21,692 nt of DNA from Akkermansiaceae bacterium UBA1518 (GTDB taxonomy: Bacteria > Verrucomicrobiota > Verrucomicrobiia > Verrucomicrobiales > Akkermansiaceae): NCBI GenBank assembly GCA_002323895.1, contig DCQM01000225.1, forward strand, positions 65,070-86,761. Direction: 5' to 3'. Shown here in pieces: positions 1-7,706 of this stretch (position 1 is its first letter; each line of letters opens with the position of its first letter). The position numbers and the translations under genes were made by a program. The notes under the pieces were generated by a model, which did not search any database, was not told the origin of the DNA, and worked only from the letters and a program-made list of their open reading frames with translations.

Positions 1-161
1 CTGCAACGGGGAAATGTTTTGTCAATCTGGAGATTTACATGTTTGTTTTTGAATGCATGGTCGGCGAATCGCTAATTGTGAACGCTCCGCAGAGTTATTC
101 TAATTCTTGAATGCACTTGATCTTCGCTTGTTAAGTAATGAAACAGTATAGGGTGGCGATG
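1..161. other. non-coding stretch at window edge
   Basis: I see no convincing ORF, tRNA or promoter here. The only small-scale pattern is the short word TTGAATGCA occurring twice, near 49 and 106, which may be chance. The stretch lies beyond the terminator at 162-194, so it is probably the far side of an intergenic region whose other gene is outside the window. Confidence 0.5.
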
Positions 162-194
162 AAAAAAGCCGCATTCCGAAGAAGGCGGCTTTTT
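162..194 (-). terminator. intrinsic terminator, possibly bidirectional
   Basis: GCCGC (168-172) pairs with GCGGC (185-189), and the flanking A-run (163-167) pairs with T190-194, giving a 10-bp stem with a 12-nt loop. Read on the minus strand the hairpin ends in a run of T, and it lies 24 nt past the stop of the minus-strand gene ending at 218, as expected for its terminator. It is nearly symmetric, so it could also stop plus-strand transcription entering from the left. Confidence 0.85.
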
Positions 195-217
195 AAAAAA
201 CAAGCGAGGAGTGGTTT

Positions 218-646
218 TTACCACTTCTGGGAGCGTGAGTGGCTGAAGTAGGTTTCGAAACCAAGCTCGGGTGGGAATTCAGAAAGTCCGTCGCGAGGAT
301 TCATTTCAATCCGGGCGTCATTACCACAGCGAGTGTAGGGCGGCTTGAAGGTGCCGTGGTGGGTTGGGCTGTGGAAGGTCACAAGCTCATATACACCATA
401 GCCGATACGATTGAGGGCACGACGTGAGCCATCGACAATTCCATGTGCCCATCCTGACCTGCGGCCTTCAGTTTCAGATTTCCGCACCATTTGCTCGGGA
501 ATCTCGGTGACTCCGTAGAGGATATTTGCGACAGCCCGGCCGAGCTTACGCGAAGAACTGTATTTGCTTCCCGGAGGGGCTTGGATGTCAGCCTGTGCGG
601 GAATGGCGAAGCCAATGGTGAGTGTGATCAGTAGGAGCTTTCTCAT
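218..646 (-). CDS. small exported protein, TIGR04073-like (exosortase-associated)
   Basis: 142 residues from the ATG at 646. The open frame continues upstream to 739, but this start places a clean Sec signal peptide at residues 1-19 (MRKLL, hydrophobic core, AQA cleavage site). The mature part contains KLGRAVANILYGVTEIPEQM and later IGYGVYELVTF. I recognise this pattern of 'GR..AN.L.G..EIP' followed by 'G.GVYE..TF' as the TIGR04073 family, small secreted proteins reported from genomes with exosortase/PEP-CTERM systems. The biochemical role is unknown. No exosortase or PEP-CTERM protein is in the window. The gene is followed by an intrinsic terminator and has no close upstream partner, so it is probably monocistronic. 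No good Shine-Dalgarno sequence precedes the ATG. The family call is from memory of the motif. Confidence 0.75.
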   Translation of the reverse strand: MRKLLLITLTIGFAIPAQADIQAPPGSKYSSSRKLGRAVANILYGVTEIPEQMVRKSETEGRRSGWAHGIVDGSRRALNRIGYGVYELVTFHSPTHHGTFKPPYTRCGNDARIEMNPRDGLSEFPPELGFETYFSHSRSQKW

Positions 647-990
647 TACGAGAGCTATTCCACCGAAGAACTTGAAGCTTTGCAATGGAAAATTGGTGGT
701 TGGAGCGAAAAATCTTTCAATCTCAATGTGGGAGGGCAATTGAGGGATCCGGAGTTCGCTTGGAAGAGGCCAGCTGAAGGGAATTGGGTTGCCAGGATCG
801 TACAGAATTGAGGAGAAATTTTACGTCGTAGGTAAAAACTCCAAAGGTGAAACCAACTTGAATACAGAATCTCACTCCCCGCCCGCGGCTTACTCGAGGC
901 TTATCGTCTGTGTAAGAGCGGAAGCCTTGAAAAAATTCCTTTGCCAAATCTCGACTTAATCCGGCACTTCACTAGGGTTCTGCCGTAGTT
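647..990. other. 344-bp intergenic region between divergent genes
   Basis: This gap separates the minus-strand TIGR04073-like gene from the plus-strand carboxypeptidase-like gene and should carry both promoters. I could not identify a -35/-10 pair with confidence. A short inverted repeat, TTTTAC (819-824) and GTAAAA (832-837), lies near the middle and could be an operator, but it is weak. A minus-strand frame from a TTG at 947 to 723 has no recognisable content and is not called. Confidence 0.5.
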
Positions 991-1953
991 ATGGAAGTTC
1001 GCTTCAAGATATCCAGCTTTTCGAAGTGTTTGCTCGCTGTTTTATGTTTCTTGATTGGAATAACAGAGGGTCGGGAAAGCTACATTGCGGTGGAATCTTA
1101 CAGTGGGAAGATTGTACTGGAGCTGAATGCTGACAAAAGAAGGCCGGTAGCTAGTTTGACCAAGATAGCGACCGCAATGGTGGTTCTAGATTGGGCTAAA
1201 TTGAGTGGAACAAGCATGGCAGAGATTGCTATCGTGCCTCAGGGGACTTCTTTAATTGGTGGGTTCAATCCAATGGGGCTTATTCCGGGGGATCGGATTT
1301 CGTTGAGAGAGGCAATGTATTCCATGCTTTTGGGTTCCGACAATGTGGCCGCCGCCACCTTGGCGGACCATGCGGGACGCTCGATTCAGAGCCGTTCCGG
1401 GGGATTGTCACCCGAGGCGGCTTTCGTGACCGAGATGAACAATCTTTCTCGTGGACTTGGGATGCAGCAGACTCGCTTTGCTAATCCACATGGGATGGAT
1501 GGAAATCGATCACAGGGCATTTCGACTGCTCGCGATATGGCACGTTTAGCTATTTACGCGATGCGCAATCCAGGTTTCCAGTTCTATGTAAAACAGACAG
1601 AACGGACGATTTCATCTTTTCGAGTGAATCAAAAGCGGTCTTTTAAGGTTCGCAACACTCACGCGCTGATCGGTGGGGGGAATGTAAATGGGATTCAGAG
1701 CGGAAATACGGCGCAAGCTGGGCCGTGTGCAGCAACAAGTTCGGAAAAAAAGCCCATCGTCCGCAAACTTCCGACCGGAGGGACTCAGCTGACGGGACGT
1801 CGTCTGATTACCATTGCGCTTGGGAGTCCGGATCGATGGGGAATCACGCAAACCTTGATCAATCAGGGGTGGGCTGCCTATGACAACTGGCAGATGCAAG
1901 GGCGACCTGTCCAGGAGGCACGCGAGCTGCTCATTGTTTCTAAACCCCAATAA
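991..1953 (+). CDS. D-alanyl-D-alanine carboxypeptidase-like protein (peptidase S11)
   Basis: 320 residues. It starts with a signal peptide or membrane anchor (about residues 12-27, KCLLAVLCFLIGITEG), so the protein acts outside the membrane on peptidoglycan. The S11 fold is recognisable: YSGKIVLELNADKRRPVASLTKIATAM contains the SxxK motif (S55, K58), and SDN at 116-118 is the second motif. The third motif, normally KTG in 'GIKTGxTxxAGxC', reads GIQSGNTAQAGPC (Q236, S237, G238), so the conserved lysine is missing. No PBP5-type C-terminal domain follows. The family trims the terminal D-Ala of pentapeptides. With QSG, activity may be changed or lost and should not be assumed. The phosphofructokinase gene starts 29 nt downstream with no terminator, so the two may be cotranscribed. 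S11 membership is sure, catalysis is not. Confidence 0.88.
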   Translation: MEVRFKISSFSKCLLAVLCFLIGITEGRESYIAVESYSGKIVLELNADKRRPVASLTKIATAMVVLDWAKLSGTSMAEIAIVPQGTSLIGGFNPMGLIPGDRISLREAMYSMLLGSDNVAAATLADHAGRSIQSRSGGLSPEAAFVTEMNNLSRGLGMQQTRFANPHGMDGNRSQGISTARDMARLAIYAMRNPGFQFYVKQTERTISSFRVNQKRSFKVRNTHALIGGGNVNGIQSGNTAQAGPCAATSSEKKPIVRKLPTGGTQLTGRRLITIALGSPDRWGITQTLINQGWAAYDNWQMQGRPVQEARELLIVSKPQ

Positions 1954-1982
1954 GCCGAAGACTTTAACACACACATTAAATT

Positions 1983-3056
1983 ATGAGAATTGGAATTCTT
2001 AATTGCGGGGGCGACTGCCCAGGGTTGAATGCAGTTATTCACGGAGTTGTTGGCGCTGCGGCTTCTAAAGGCTGGGAAACCATCGGTTTTAGAGATGGCT
2101 TTGAAGGACTTCTTCCTCCGGGGGATTTCACCTTCCTTAATCCCAAGGATACCGAGGGGATCCTCAAGCAGGGGGGCACGATCCTTGGGACAACGAATAA
2201 GGGGAACTTTGCGGCAAAGATTGGTGAGGGTGATATTGCTAGGGTCCCTCAAGAAATTGTTGATCGAGCTAAGAAGACCCTAGATCAACTTGAAATTGGA
2301 GCACTTGTGGTAGTCGGCGGTGATGGATCACTGACGACCGCAAATCAACTTTACGAGCAAGGCTGGCCTATCATCGGGGTGCCCAAAACAATCGATAACG
2401 ATCTTAAGGCTACTTCAATGACTTTCGGTTTTGATAGTGCGGTAAGCACAGTGGTAGATGGCCTTGATCGACTTCACACCACGGCTCAAAGCCACAAACG
2501 TGTGATGGTTTTGGAGGTCATGGGGCGTCACGCTGGTTGGATCGCTTTGTGGGGCGGTATGGCTGGAGCTGCCAATGTCATTCTGCTCCCTGAGATTGCT
2601 TTTACTTACGAAAAAGTGGCCGAGCACCTCAAGAGGCGCGAAGCAATGGGTTACACAAGTTCGCTGGTAGTCGTGGCCGAGGGTGCCAAAAACCCCGACG
2701 GACATCTGGCAACTGTAGACGACAATCGAGGTGGCGAAGTTCGTCTTGGAGGTATCGGTGAGCAGGTGGCCAACAAGATTGGCGAGCTTACGGGCAAAGA
2801 GACTCGGTGTACAACTTTGGGTCACATTCAACGGGGTGGAACGCCAACGCCTCTTGACCGAATTTTGGGAATTCGTTTTGGCGTAATGGCTGCACAACTT
2901 GCCGGAGAAGGCAAGTTCGGTCAAATGGTGAGTTATCACAGCTATCACGTTGGCTCGGTTCCTATTAAGGAGGCTGTGGAAGAGCTTCGGCTCGTTGAAT
3001 CTGACACTGAAGTTGTAAAAGCTGCCCGGGCAGTTGGCGTGTGTTTTGGCGACTAA
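1983..3056 (+). CDS. pfkA: 6-phosphofructokinase, group III / mixed-substrate type
   Basis: 357 residues, cytoplasmic, phosphorylating fructose 6-phosphate to the 1,6-bisphosphate in glycolysis. Visible motifs are GGDCPGLNAVI at 9-19 (nucleotide loop), GGDGS at 112-116, PKTIDND at 134-140 with the catalytic base D138, and MGRHAGW at 180-186. In this superfamily GGDGS (Gly rather than Asp at the fourth position) goes with ATP use. The lysine in PKTIDND is typical of PPi enzymes and of the mixed-substrate clade (TIGR02483-like), where E. coli PfkA has GTIDND. I infer an ATP-preferring group III enzyme, with PPi use not excluded. The allosteric PfkA pattern is not evident. The gene lies between the carboxypeptidase-like gene and an Lrp-type regulator, 16 nt upstream of the latter. 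There is no clear Shine-Dalgarno before the ATG. Confidence 0.93.
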   Translation: MRIGILNCGGDCPGLNAVIHGVVGAAASKGWETIGFRDGFEGLLPPGDFTFLNPKDTEGILKQGGTILGTTNKGNFAAKIGEGDIARVPQEIVDRAKKTLDQLEIGALVVVGGDGSLTTANQLYEQGWPIIGVPKTIDNDLKATSMTFGFDSAVSTVVDGLDRLHTTAQSHKRVMVLEVMGRHAGWIALWGGMAGAANVILLPEIAFTYEKVAEHLKRREAMGYTSSLVVVAEGAKNPDGHLATVDDNRGGEVRLGGIGEQVANKIGELTGKETRCTTLGHIQRGGTPTPLDRILGIRFGVMAAQLAGEGKFGQMVSYHSYHVGSVPIKEAVEELRLVESDTEVVKAARAVGVCFGD

Positions 3057-3072
3057 TTTTTGAAATACTGAT

Positions 3073-3552
3073 ATGAACCAACTCCTTGACCTTCTCAGGC
3101 GCAACGCGCGCCAGTCCAATGCTGATTTGGCAGCCCAGATATCCTCCTCGGAAGAGGCGGTAGCTTCTCAGATCGCGGCCTGGGAGGAGGATGGAACAAT
3201 TCGCGGTTATCGCGCCATGATTGACCCGGCTCTCGATGGTGATGATGACGTGACTGCTTTTATCGAAGTTAAACTCACTCCAGAACGTGGAGGAGGATTT
3301 GATCGTCTCGCTCGCCGGATTTCCCGCTTTGAACAGATAACTAGCTGTTATCTGATCAGCGGCGGATACGATTTACTCGTAATGGTTGAAGGAAAAGATC
3401 TTTTGTCGGTGGCGGCCTTTGTCTCCGAGAAACTTAGCACGATTGAGGGCGTTATTTCGACTGCAACTCACTTCAGGTTGAAGTCATACAAAGAGAAGGG
3501 ATTCATTTTCGGTGAAAACTCAGGTGCATCTCGTCTTCCGGTTACTCCCTAG
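3073..3552 (+). CDS. Lrp/AsnC family transcriptional regulator
   Basis: 159 residues. The N-terminal part (about 1-55) is a winged-helix DNA-binding domain of Lrp type, with LLDLLRRNARQSNADLAAQI, a recognition helix region and DGTIRGYRAMIDP leading into the wing. Residues about 60-145 form the RAM (regulation of amino-acid metabolism) domain: VTAFIEVKL, then YLISGGYDLLVMVEG, where the glycine-rich turn is a ligand-site hallmark. Members bind DNA as dimers to octamers and respond to amino acids. The gene ends 11 nt before a class I aminotransferase gene on the same strand. This pairing resembles Bacillus alaR-alaT, so it probably controls the aminotransferase in response to an amino acid such as alanine. 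Which ligand it binds cannot be read from the sequence. Confidence 0.9.
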   Translation: MNQLLDLLRRNARQSNADLAAQISSSEEAVASQIAAWEEDGTIRGYRAMIDPALDGDDDVTAFIEVKLTPERGGGFDRLARRISRFEQITSCYLISGGYDLLVMVEGKDLLSVAAFVSEKLSTIEGVISTATHFRLKSYKEKGFIFGENSGASRLPVTP

Positions 3553-3563
3553 CAAACATTGCG

Positions 3564-4733
3564 ATGGATATTGACTCGAAATTGGCAACTCACTTGCAAA
3601 CTATTCCACGCTCAGGGATTCGGGACTTTTTCGAGCTCGTGATCGGGCGAGACGATGTCATTTCTTTGGGGGTTGGAGAGCCCGACTTTGCGACACCTTG
3701 GTCAATTCGGGAGGCGGCTATTTACTCGCTGGAAAAAGGGGAGACGAGTTATACCTCTAATTTGGGCCTTCTTAGCTTGCGGGAAAAGATCTCAGAATAT
3801 GTGGATGATTTTTTCCATGTGTCTTACGATGCTCACTCGGAGGTTCTCATCACGGTAGGAGTTTCCGAGGCACTGGATCTTGCACTGCGAGCCCTTCTGA
3901 ATCCCGGTGACGAAGTGATTTATCATGAGCCGTGCTACGTATCTTACTCTCCGAGTATTGTCATGGCGCATGGTGTTGCAGTGCCAGTTGCAACGACAAA
4001 GGAAGATGGTTTTTCTCTGAAGCCAAATGCTCTAGCTGCTGCAATCACGTCAAAGACAAAGATTGTGATGCTGAATTTCCCGACGAATCCTACGGGCGCG
4101 GTTGCTTCCAAGGAAGATCTCGAAGGAATTGCCAAGCTTTGCGTGGAGCACGACCTTATTGTCCTAAGTGATGAGATTTACAGCGAACTTCGTTACGATG
4201 AACAAGAGCATGTGAGCATTGCTACTTTACCTGGCATGCGCGACCGAACGATTCTCCTCCATGGGTTTTCCAAAGCTTTTGCGATGACGGGTTTCCGGCT
4301 TGGTTACGCCTGTGCGCCTGCCCCGCTGATTGAGGCGATGATGAAAATACATCAATATGGAATTCTATGTGCGCCAATTACTAGCCAAGCAGCTGCGCTT
4401 GAAGCTTTAAGCGGTGGTCACAATTTATATGCCCCAATGAAGAATGAATATCACCAAAGGCGTGACTTTTTGGTGGGTAGACTTAACGGGATGGGGATTG
4501 ATTGCCACTGCCCGGGCGGGGCCTTTTACGTATTTCCTGATATCCGGAGGTTTGGATTATCGAGTAAGGATTTCGCTCTGGGACTCCTCGAGGCGGAGCA
4601 GGTTGCGGCTGTGCCGGGTGACGCCTTTGGGAAATCGGGGGAAGGGTTCCTGCGTTGTTGCTACGCAACTGGCATGGACGATTTGAAAGCTGCTATGGAT
4701 GCGATGGAGCGATATATTGGAACTCTGTCCTGA
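3564..4733 (+). CDS. PLP-dependent aminotransferase, class I/II
   Basis: 389 residues, the usual length for fold-type I aminotransferases. The N-terminal LGVGEPDFATPWSIREAA is the substrate-binding 'GEPDF' segment. NFPTNPTG at 171-178 holds the PLP-contacting Asn175, and SDEIYSEL holds D203 and Y206, which contact the cofactor ring. HGFSKAFAMTGFRLGY contains the Schiff-base lysine K237 and phosphate-binding R245. The C-terminal GFLRCCYATG carries the arginine that binds the substrate carboxylate. The enzyme transfers amino groups between an amino acid and 2-oxoglutarate or another keto acid. Alanine, aspartate or aromatic substrates are all possible. The preceding Lrp gene suggests an alanine-type role by analogy with alaR-alaT. 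The next gene starts 3 nt after its TGA, so translation is likely coupled. Confidence 0.92.
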   Translation: MDIDSKLATHLQTIPRSGIRDFFELVIGRDDVISLGVGEPDFATPWSIREAAIYSLEKGETSYTSNLGLLSLREKISEYVDDFFHVSYDAHSEVLITVGVSEALDLALRALLNPGDEVIYHEPCYVSYSPSIVMAHGVAVPVATTKEDGFSLKPNALAAAITSKTKIVMLNFPTNPTGAVASKEDLEGIAKLCVEHDLIVLSDEIYSELRYDEQEHVSIATLPGMRDRTILLHGFSKAFAMTGFRLGYACAPAPLIEAMMKIHQYGILCAPITSQAAALEALSGGHNLYAPMKNEYHQRRDFLVGRLNGMGIDCHCPGGAFYVFPDIRRFGLSSKDFALGLLEAEQVAAVPGDAFGKSGEGFLRCCYATGMDDLKAAMDAMERYIGTLS

Positions 4734-4736
4734 GGC

Positions 4737-5501
4737 ATGAAAGACCAATTAAAGATTTGGCGAGAAGACCGGACCTTGGCGTATGTCGTTCCGTTTGCGG
4801 TCTTTATGATTTTTAATCTGATTTATCAATTTGTGGGGGATGCGATGCTTTGGGAGCATGACCGTGCACCTTGGTATCGCCACTGGCCGGATCAACTTTT
4901 TTATCCCATCCAGACCGTTGCATGTTTAGGGGTTTTGGTGTTTTTCTGGAAACACTATGAGTTTCAATGGAGTAGGAAAGTTTGGGTTGGAGTCTTGGCG
5001 GGTTTGATTGGAATCGGGTTCTGGCTCCTCCCCACAGCTCTTTATGATTGGTTAGGAATGACAGGAAAACCTGATAGTTTTTTTGAGAAGCTGACTGGTC
5101 TTGCCCCACGAAGAGAGGGGTTTGATCCTGGAGTCTTTGAAAACCCAGGAGCTTATTGGGCTTCTCTGATTCTTCGGATGGTCCGGGCTGTAGTTGTGGT
5201 AGCTTTGGTAGAGGAGATTTTCTGGCGAGGATTCTTGATGCGTTTTCTTTTGGATATGGACGGCGACTACTGGAAAGTGCCTTTTGGGAAGCCGGCCAAG
5301 CTCTCCTTTGTGGTAGTAACTTTGGTATTTGTATTGGCGCATGCACCGATAGATTATGCCGGCGCAATCGTTTATGGATCGCTGACTTACGCCGTTGCAG
5401 TCTACACCAAGAGTCTTCTTGCATGCGTTGTGATGCATGGAGTGGCGAATGGTGCCATGGGAGTTTATGCCCTTTATTATGGTAAGCTCGGGCTTTGGTA
5501 G
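4737..5501 (+). CDS. CPBP-family intramembrane protease (CAAX protease-related)
   Basis: 254 residues, an integral inner-membrane protein with hydrophobic spans near 15-33, 57-70, 82-100, 143-158, 188-202 and 225-245. The family signature is complete: VEEIFWRGFLMRF (E159, E160, R164), a histidine in FVLAHAPIDYAG (H202) and another in VVMHGVANG (H234). These form the glutamate/histidine active site of Rce1-like CPBP (Abi) enzymes. The N-terminal half, including FYPIQTVACLGVLVFFWKHY, looks like the 'CAAX prenyl protease-related' subgroup described next to exosortase genes (TIGR03008), though no exosortase is in the window. The substrate is unknown. CPBP enzymes can process prenylated proteins, bacteriocins or membrane anchors. 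The start ATG lies 3 nt after the aminotransferase stop, so the gene is likely the last of that operon. Confidence 0.88.
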   Translation: MKDQLKIWREDRTLAYVVPFAVFMIFNLIYQFVGDAMLWEHDRAPWYRHWPDQLFYPIQTVACLGVLVFFWKHYEFQWSRKVWVGVLAGLIGIGFWLLPTALYDWLGMTGKPDSFFEKLTGLAPRREGFDPGVFENPGAYWASLILRMVRAVVVVALVEEIFWRGFLMRFLLDMDGDYWKVPFGKPAKLSFVVVTLVFVLAHAPIDYAGAIVYGSLTYAVAVYTKSLLACVVMHGVANGAMGVYALYYGKLGLW

Positions 5502-5552
5502 ACTGTGGGTTTAAGATTGGCCAACTTGTTCAAATGAGGCAACTTCCTCATT

Positions 5553-7529
5553 GTGTCTGACACCTCCTCTCGCCAACTTCCTATCGAAGTCGTGCGCCAG
5601 AAGCTAGGTTTCGAAAAGGACGAGTGTCTTGAGGATAATCTTTCCAAGTTGCGCAAAATGGAAATCCGTCTGTATTGGACTTCCAAAAGTGCAACGAGTT
5701 CAACGGCGAAAGCTAGCTTCGAACGCGATCTTGCCGAGTTGCGGGTTTTGATTAATGCGGTGGAAGCGGAGCTAGAAAAGAAGGAGGTTGCACAAAGTTT
5801 TCCTGTTCAGAGAGAGGTTCCGCCTCCCACAAAGGTTTCTAAAAAATGGAAAGGAAGATTTGTAATATTTACTTCCATTTTTGGGCTATTAAGTGGGGGT
5901 GGGTATTTCACCTATCGAGGCGGATTTTCTGAATTAGGAAATCGACCAAACGACGAAGTGGATCTTGAAAGTCTCCAGGAGGGGTTTGTGGTCTCAATTG
6001 AGAAGCGTCGGTGGAATGAGGCCCAGAATTTCGTCAAGCTTATCAAAGACGCTGGCGCGACTGAAGTGGTGATCCAAGAGTCTCTTGCAAAAATTGGAAA
6101 AGGTCGTAACGAGGAAAAGGGTCAGCAAATTGCCTTCTTAATCTCGAATGCACAGTCAGCACAGGAAGCGGGGCAGCTACCGGAAGCTGAAATTTTTTGT
6201 CAGGAAGTGGAAAATTTGCAGCCTGGGCACCCCATCGTGGCTTCAATTCGGGAATCGATTCGCAAGAGTAAGCTCGAAGTTCGCAGGAAGTTAATCGTTG
6301 ACGAGATTGAAAAGGCGGTAGCTTCGGCAGATTGGAGAATTGCAAAAGGTAAGTTGGCAACGCTTAGAAAGGCTGATCCTACATTTGACCAAATTCCCTC
6401 CCTTGAGGTGATTTTGAAGACTGCTCAGGAAGAGGCAATCGGGCGGAAGAAGAAGGCGGCGGGTTTGGTAGAGAAAGTGAAATCCTTGGATAAGGGGACA
6501 TACTCTCCACAGGTTATGGCCCTTCTCGAGGAAGTTGTGCGCCTCGATCCTTCCGAAGGTAATCGAGCACTTTACAAGAAAATGGCGTCTTACGGGAAAA
6601 TGGTCAAAGTCCCTGAGGATCATAAGACGATTTCAGCAGCTCTGAAGGTTGCCAAGAAAAACGATCGTGTTTTTGTTTCAAAGGGGATCTATCACGAGTC
6701 GCTGATAATGCCCCATGGAGTGCAGATCATCGGGGAAAGTCGGATGGATACCATCATCGAATGCCCTGCTGATATTGGCGCGGTTATTACTGTTCCCGCA
6801 GACGTAAATGAAGTTCGCGTGGTATCTTTGACCTTGCGTCACTCAGGTCTAGTGAATGACGACGAACGGTCTCCAGTCGTGGCTGTTGATGGTGGAGCTA
6901 TCGATGGAGAGGATCTATCGGTCATTCGTGCCAGTGGGCATGGCATTGCCGTTTTGAATGGTGGTAAAGCCTCTTTGTCGTTATGCAAAATTTCTGATTC
7001 TGGTTGGGACGGAATTTCAGTGACAGGTGAGGGGTCCAGTGTCGATCTATCCAGCGTCACCTGCGAAAAAAACCTGCACCATGGAGTCGATTTTTGGGAC
7101 GGAGCAAGTGGCTCGATTAAAAGCTCGCTTTTAATCGCTAACGGACGAAACGGGCTTTTTGCGATTGAGCCTTTAGCGGCGATTAGCGTGCAAACTACTC
7201 GAAGCGTAAAGAATCGAGAAGTGGGATTCTATTTTTCGGGGGCGAATGGAGTTAATATCGCGAACTGCCATGTTCATGAGAATTTTCTTGGAGGGATCCT
7301 CTTCGATCAAGAAAGTAAGGCGGTTTCACTTAAGGGGAATCAGATTACCAAGAATGGAGAGGCTGGACTTGTTTTTGAGATGGGAGTCGAGGTCGTTAGG
7401 GAGATTGAAAATAAGGTCGAAGAAAATCTTGGTAAGCAAATTTGGCGTGGCGCAGTTTTTCCGACTTCAAGTGGAGAAGAAACGGTGTCTCCACCACCAC
7501 CACCTCCTCCTTTAAAGGTGGAAGAGTAA
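5553..7529 (+). CDS. membrane-anchored right-handed beta-helix protein with polyproline tail
   Basis: 658 residues from a GTG start. An ATT lies just upstream and no ATG is in frame nearby. Order of parts: a cytoplasmic N-terminus with a charged helical, probably coiled-coil segment (about 27-80); basic KKWKGR followed by one transmembrane span (about 102-120), giving N-in topology; a long alpha-helical region with TPR-like spacing (about 135-345); and a parallel beta-helix domain (about 350-635). The beta-helix opens with VPEDHKTISAALKVAKKNDR, then repeats short rungs such as GHGIAVLNGG, WDGISVTGEG and HHGVDFWDGA, as in Beta_helix/PbH1 and NosD-like proteins. Seven consecutive prolines (647-653) and a short charged end finish it. 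Such helices bind or cleave polysaccharides or act as scaffolds. I see no catalytic triad I can assign. The beta-helix should lie outside the cytoplasm. It starts 51 nt after the CPBP gene, so it may share that transcript. Confidence 0.8.
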   Translation: MSDTSSRQLPIEVVRQKLGFEKDECLEDNLSKLRKMEIRLYWTSKSATSSTAKASFERDLAELRVLINAVEAELEKKEVAQSFPVQREVPPPTKVSKKWKGRFVIFTSIFGLLSGGGYFTYRGGFSELGNRPNDEVDLESLQEGFVVSIEKRRWNEAQNFVKLIKDAGATEVVIQESLAKIGKGRNEEKGQQIAFLISNAQSAQEAGQLPEAEIFCQEVENLQPGHPIVASIRESIRKSKLEVRRKLIVDEIEKAVASADWRIAKGKLATLRKADPTFDQIPSLEVILKTAQEEAIGRKKKAAGLVEKVKSLDKGTYSPQVMALLEEVVRLDPSEGNRALYKKMASYGKMVKVPEDHKTISAALKVAKKNDRVFVSKGIYHESLIMPHGVQIIGESRMDTIIECPADIGAVITVPADVNEVRVVSLTLRHSGLVNDDERSPVVAVDGGAIDGEDLSVIRASGHGIAVLNGGKASLSLCKISDSGWDGISVTGEGSSVDLSSVTCEKNLHHGVDFWDGASGSIKSSLLIANGRNGLFAIEPLAAISVQTTRSVKNREVGFYFSGANGVNIANCHVHENFLGGILFDQESKAVSLKGNQITKNGEAGLVFEMGVEVVREIENKVEENLGKQIWRGAVFPTSSGEETVSPPPPPPPLKVEE

Positions 7530-7706
7530 GATGAATAGCTTTGCCCTACGGGAGGAGAATCACGAGTTTGCTGATCATCCAGACGGAAAGATGCAGGCTC
7601 CTTTGGGTCGGTAGTGATGAGGGATTCAATCCCAAGAAAGGGGACGATGAATCCCACGAAATCGATGGTATTTTAGATTCTGTGGTCCACCATGGGAATC
7701 GTAATC
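7530..7706. other. intergenic region between convergent genes, with inverted repeats
   Basis: The 177 bp hold GGGATTCA (7621-7628) and TGAATCCC (7648-7655), an 8-bp inverted repeat with a 19-nt loop, and also a small GGGAT/ATCCC hairpin at 7621-7633. There is no T-run, so this is not a standard terminator, but it lies where both convergent transcripts must end. A 27-codon ORF (7531-7614), starting one base after the beta-helix gene's stop, is described under findings. Confidence 0.4.

Noticed and set aside
723..947. Minus-strand 74-codon frame from TTG between the divergent genes
   Set aside because: No recognisable motif, poor start, and it would occupy the promoter region of the carboxypeptidase gene. 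Left as intergenic.
7340..7657. Minus-strand 105-codon frame containing a glycine run
   Set aside because: The Gly run is the complement of the Pro codons of the beta-helix gene. It is a shadow.
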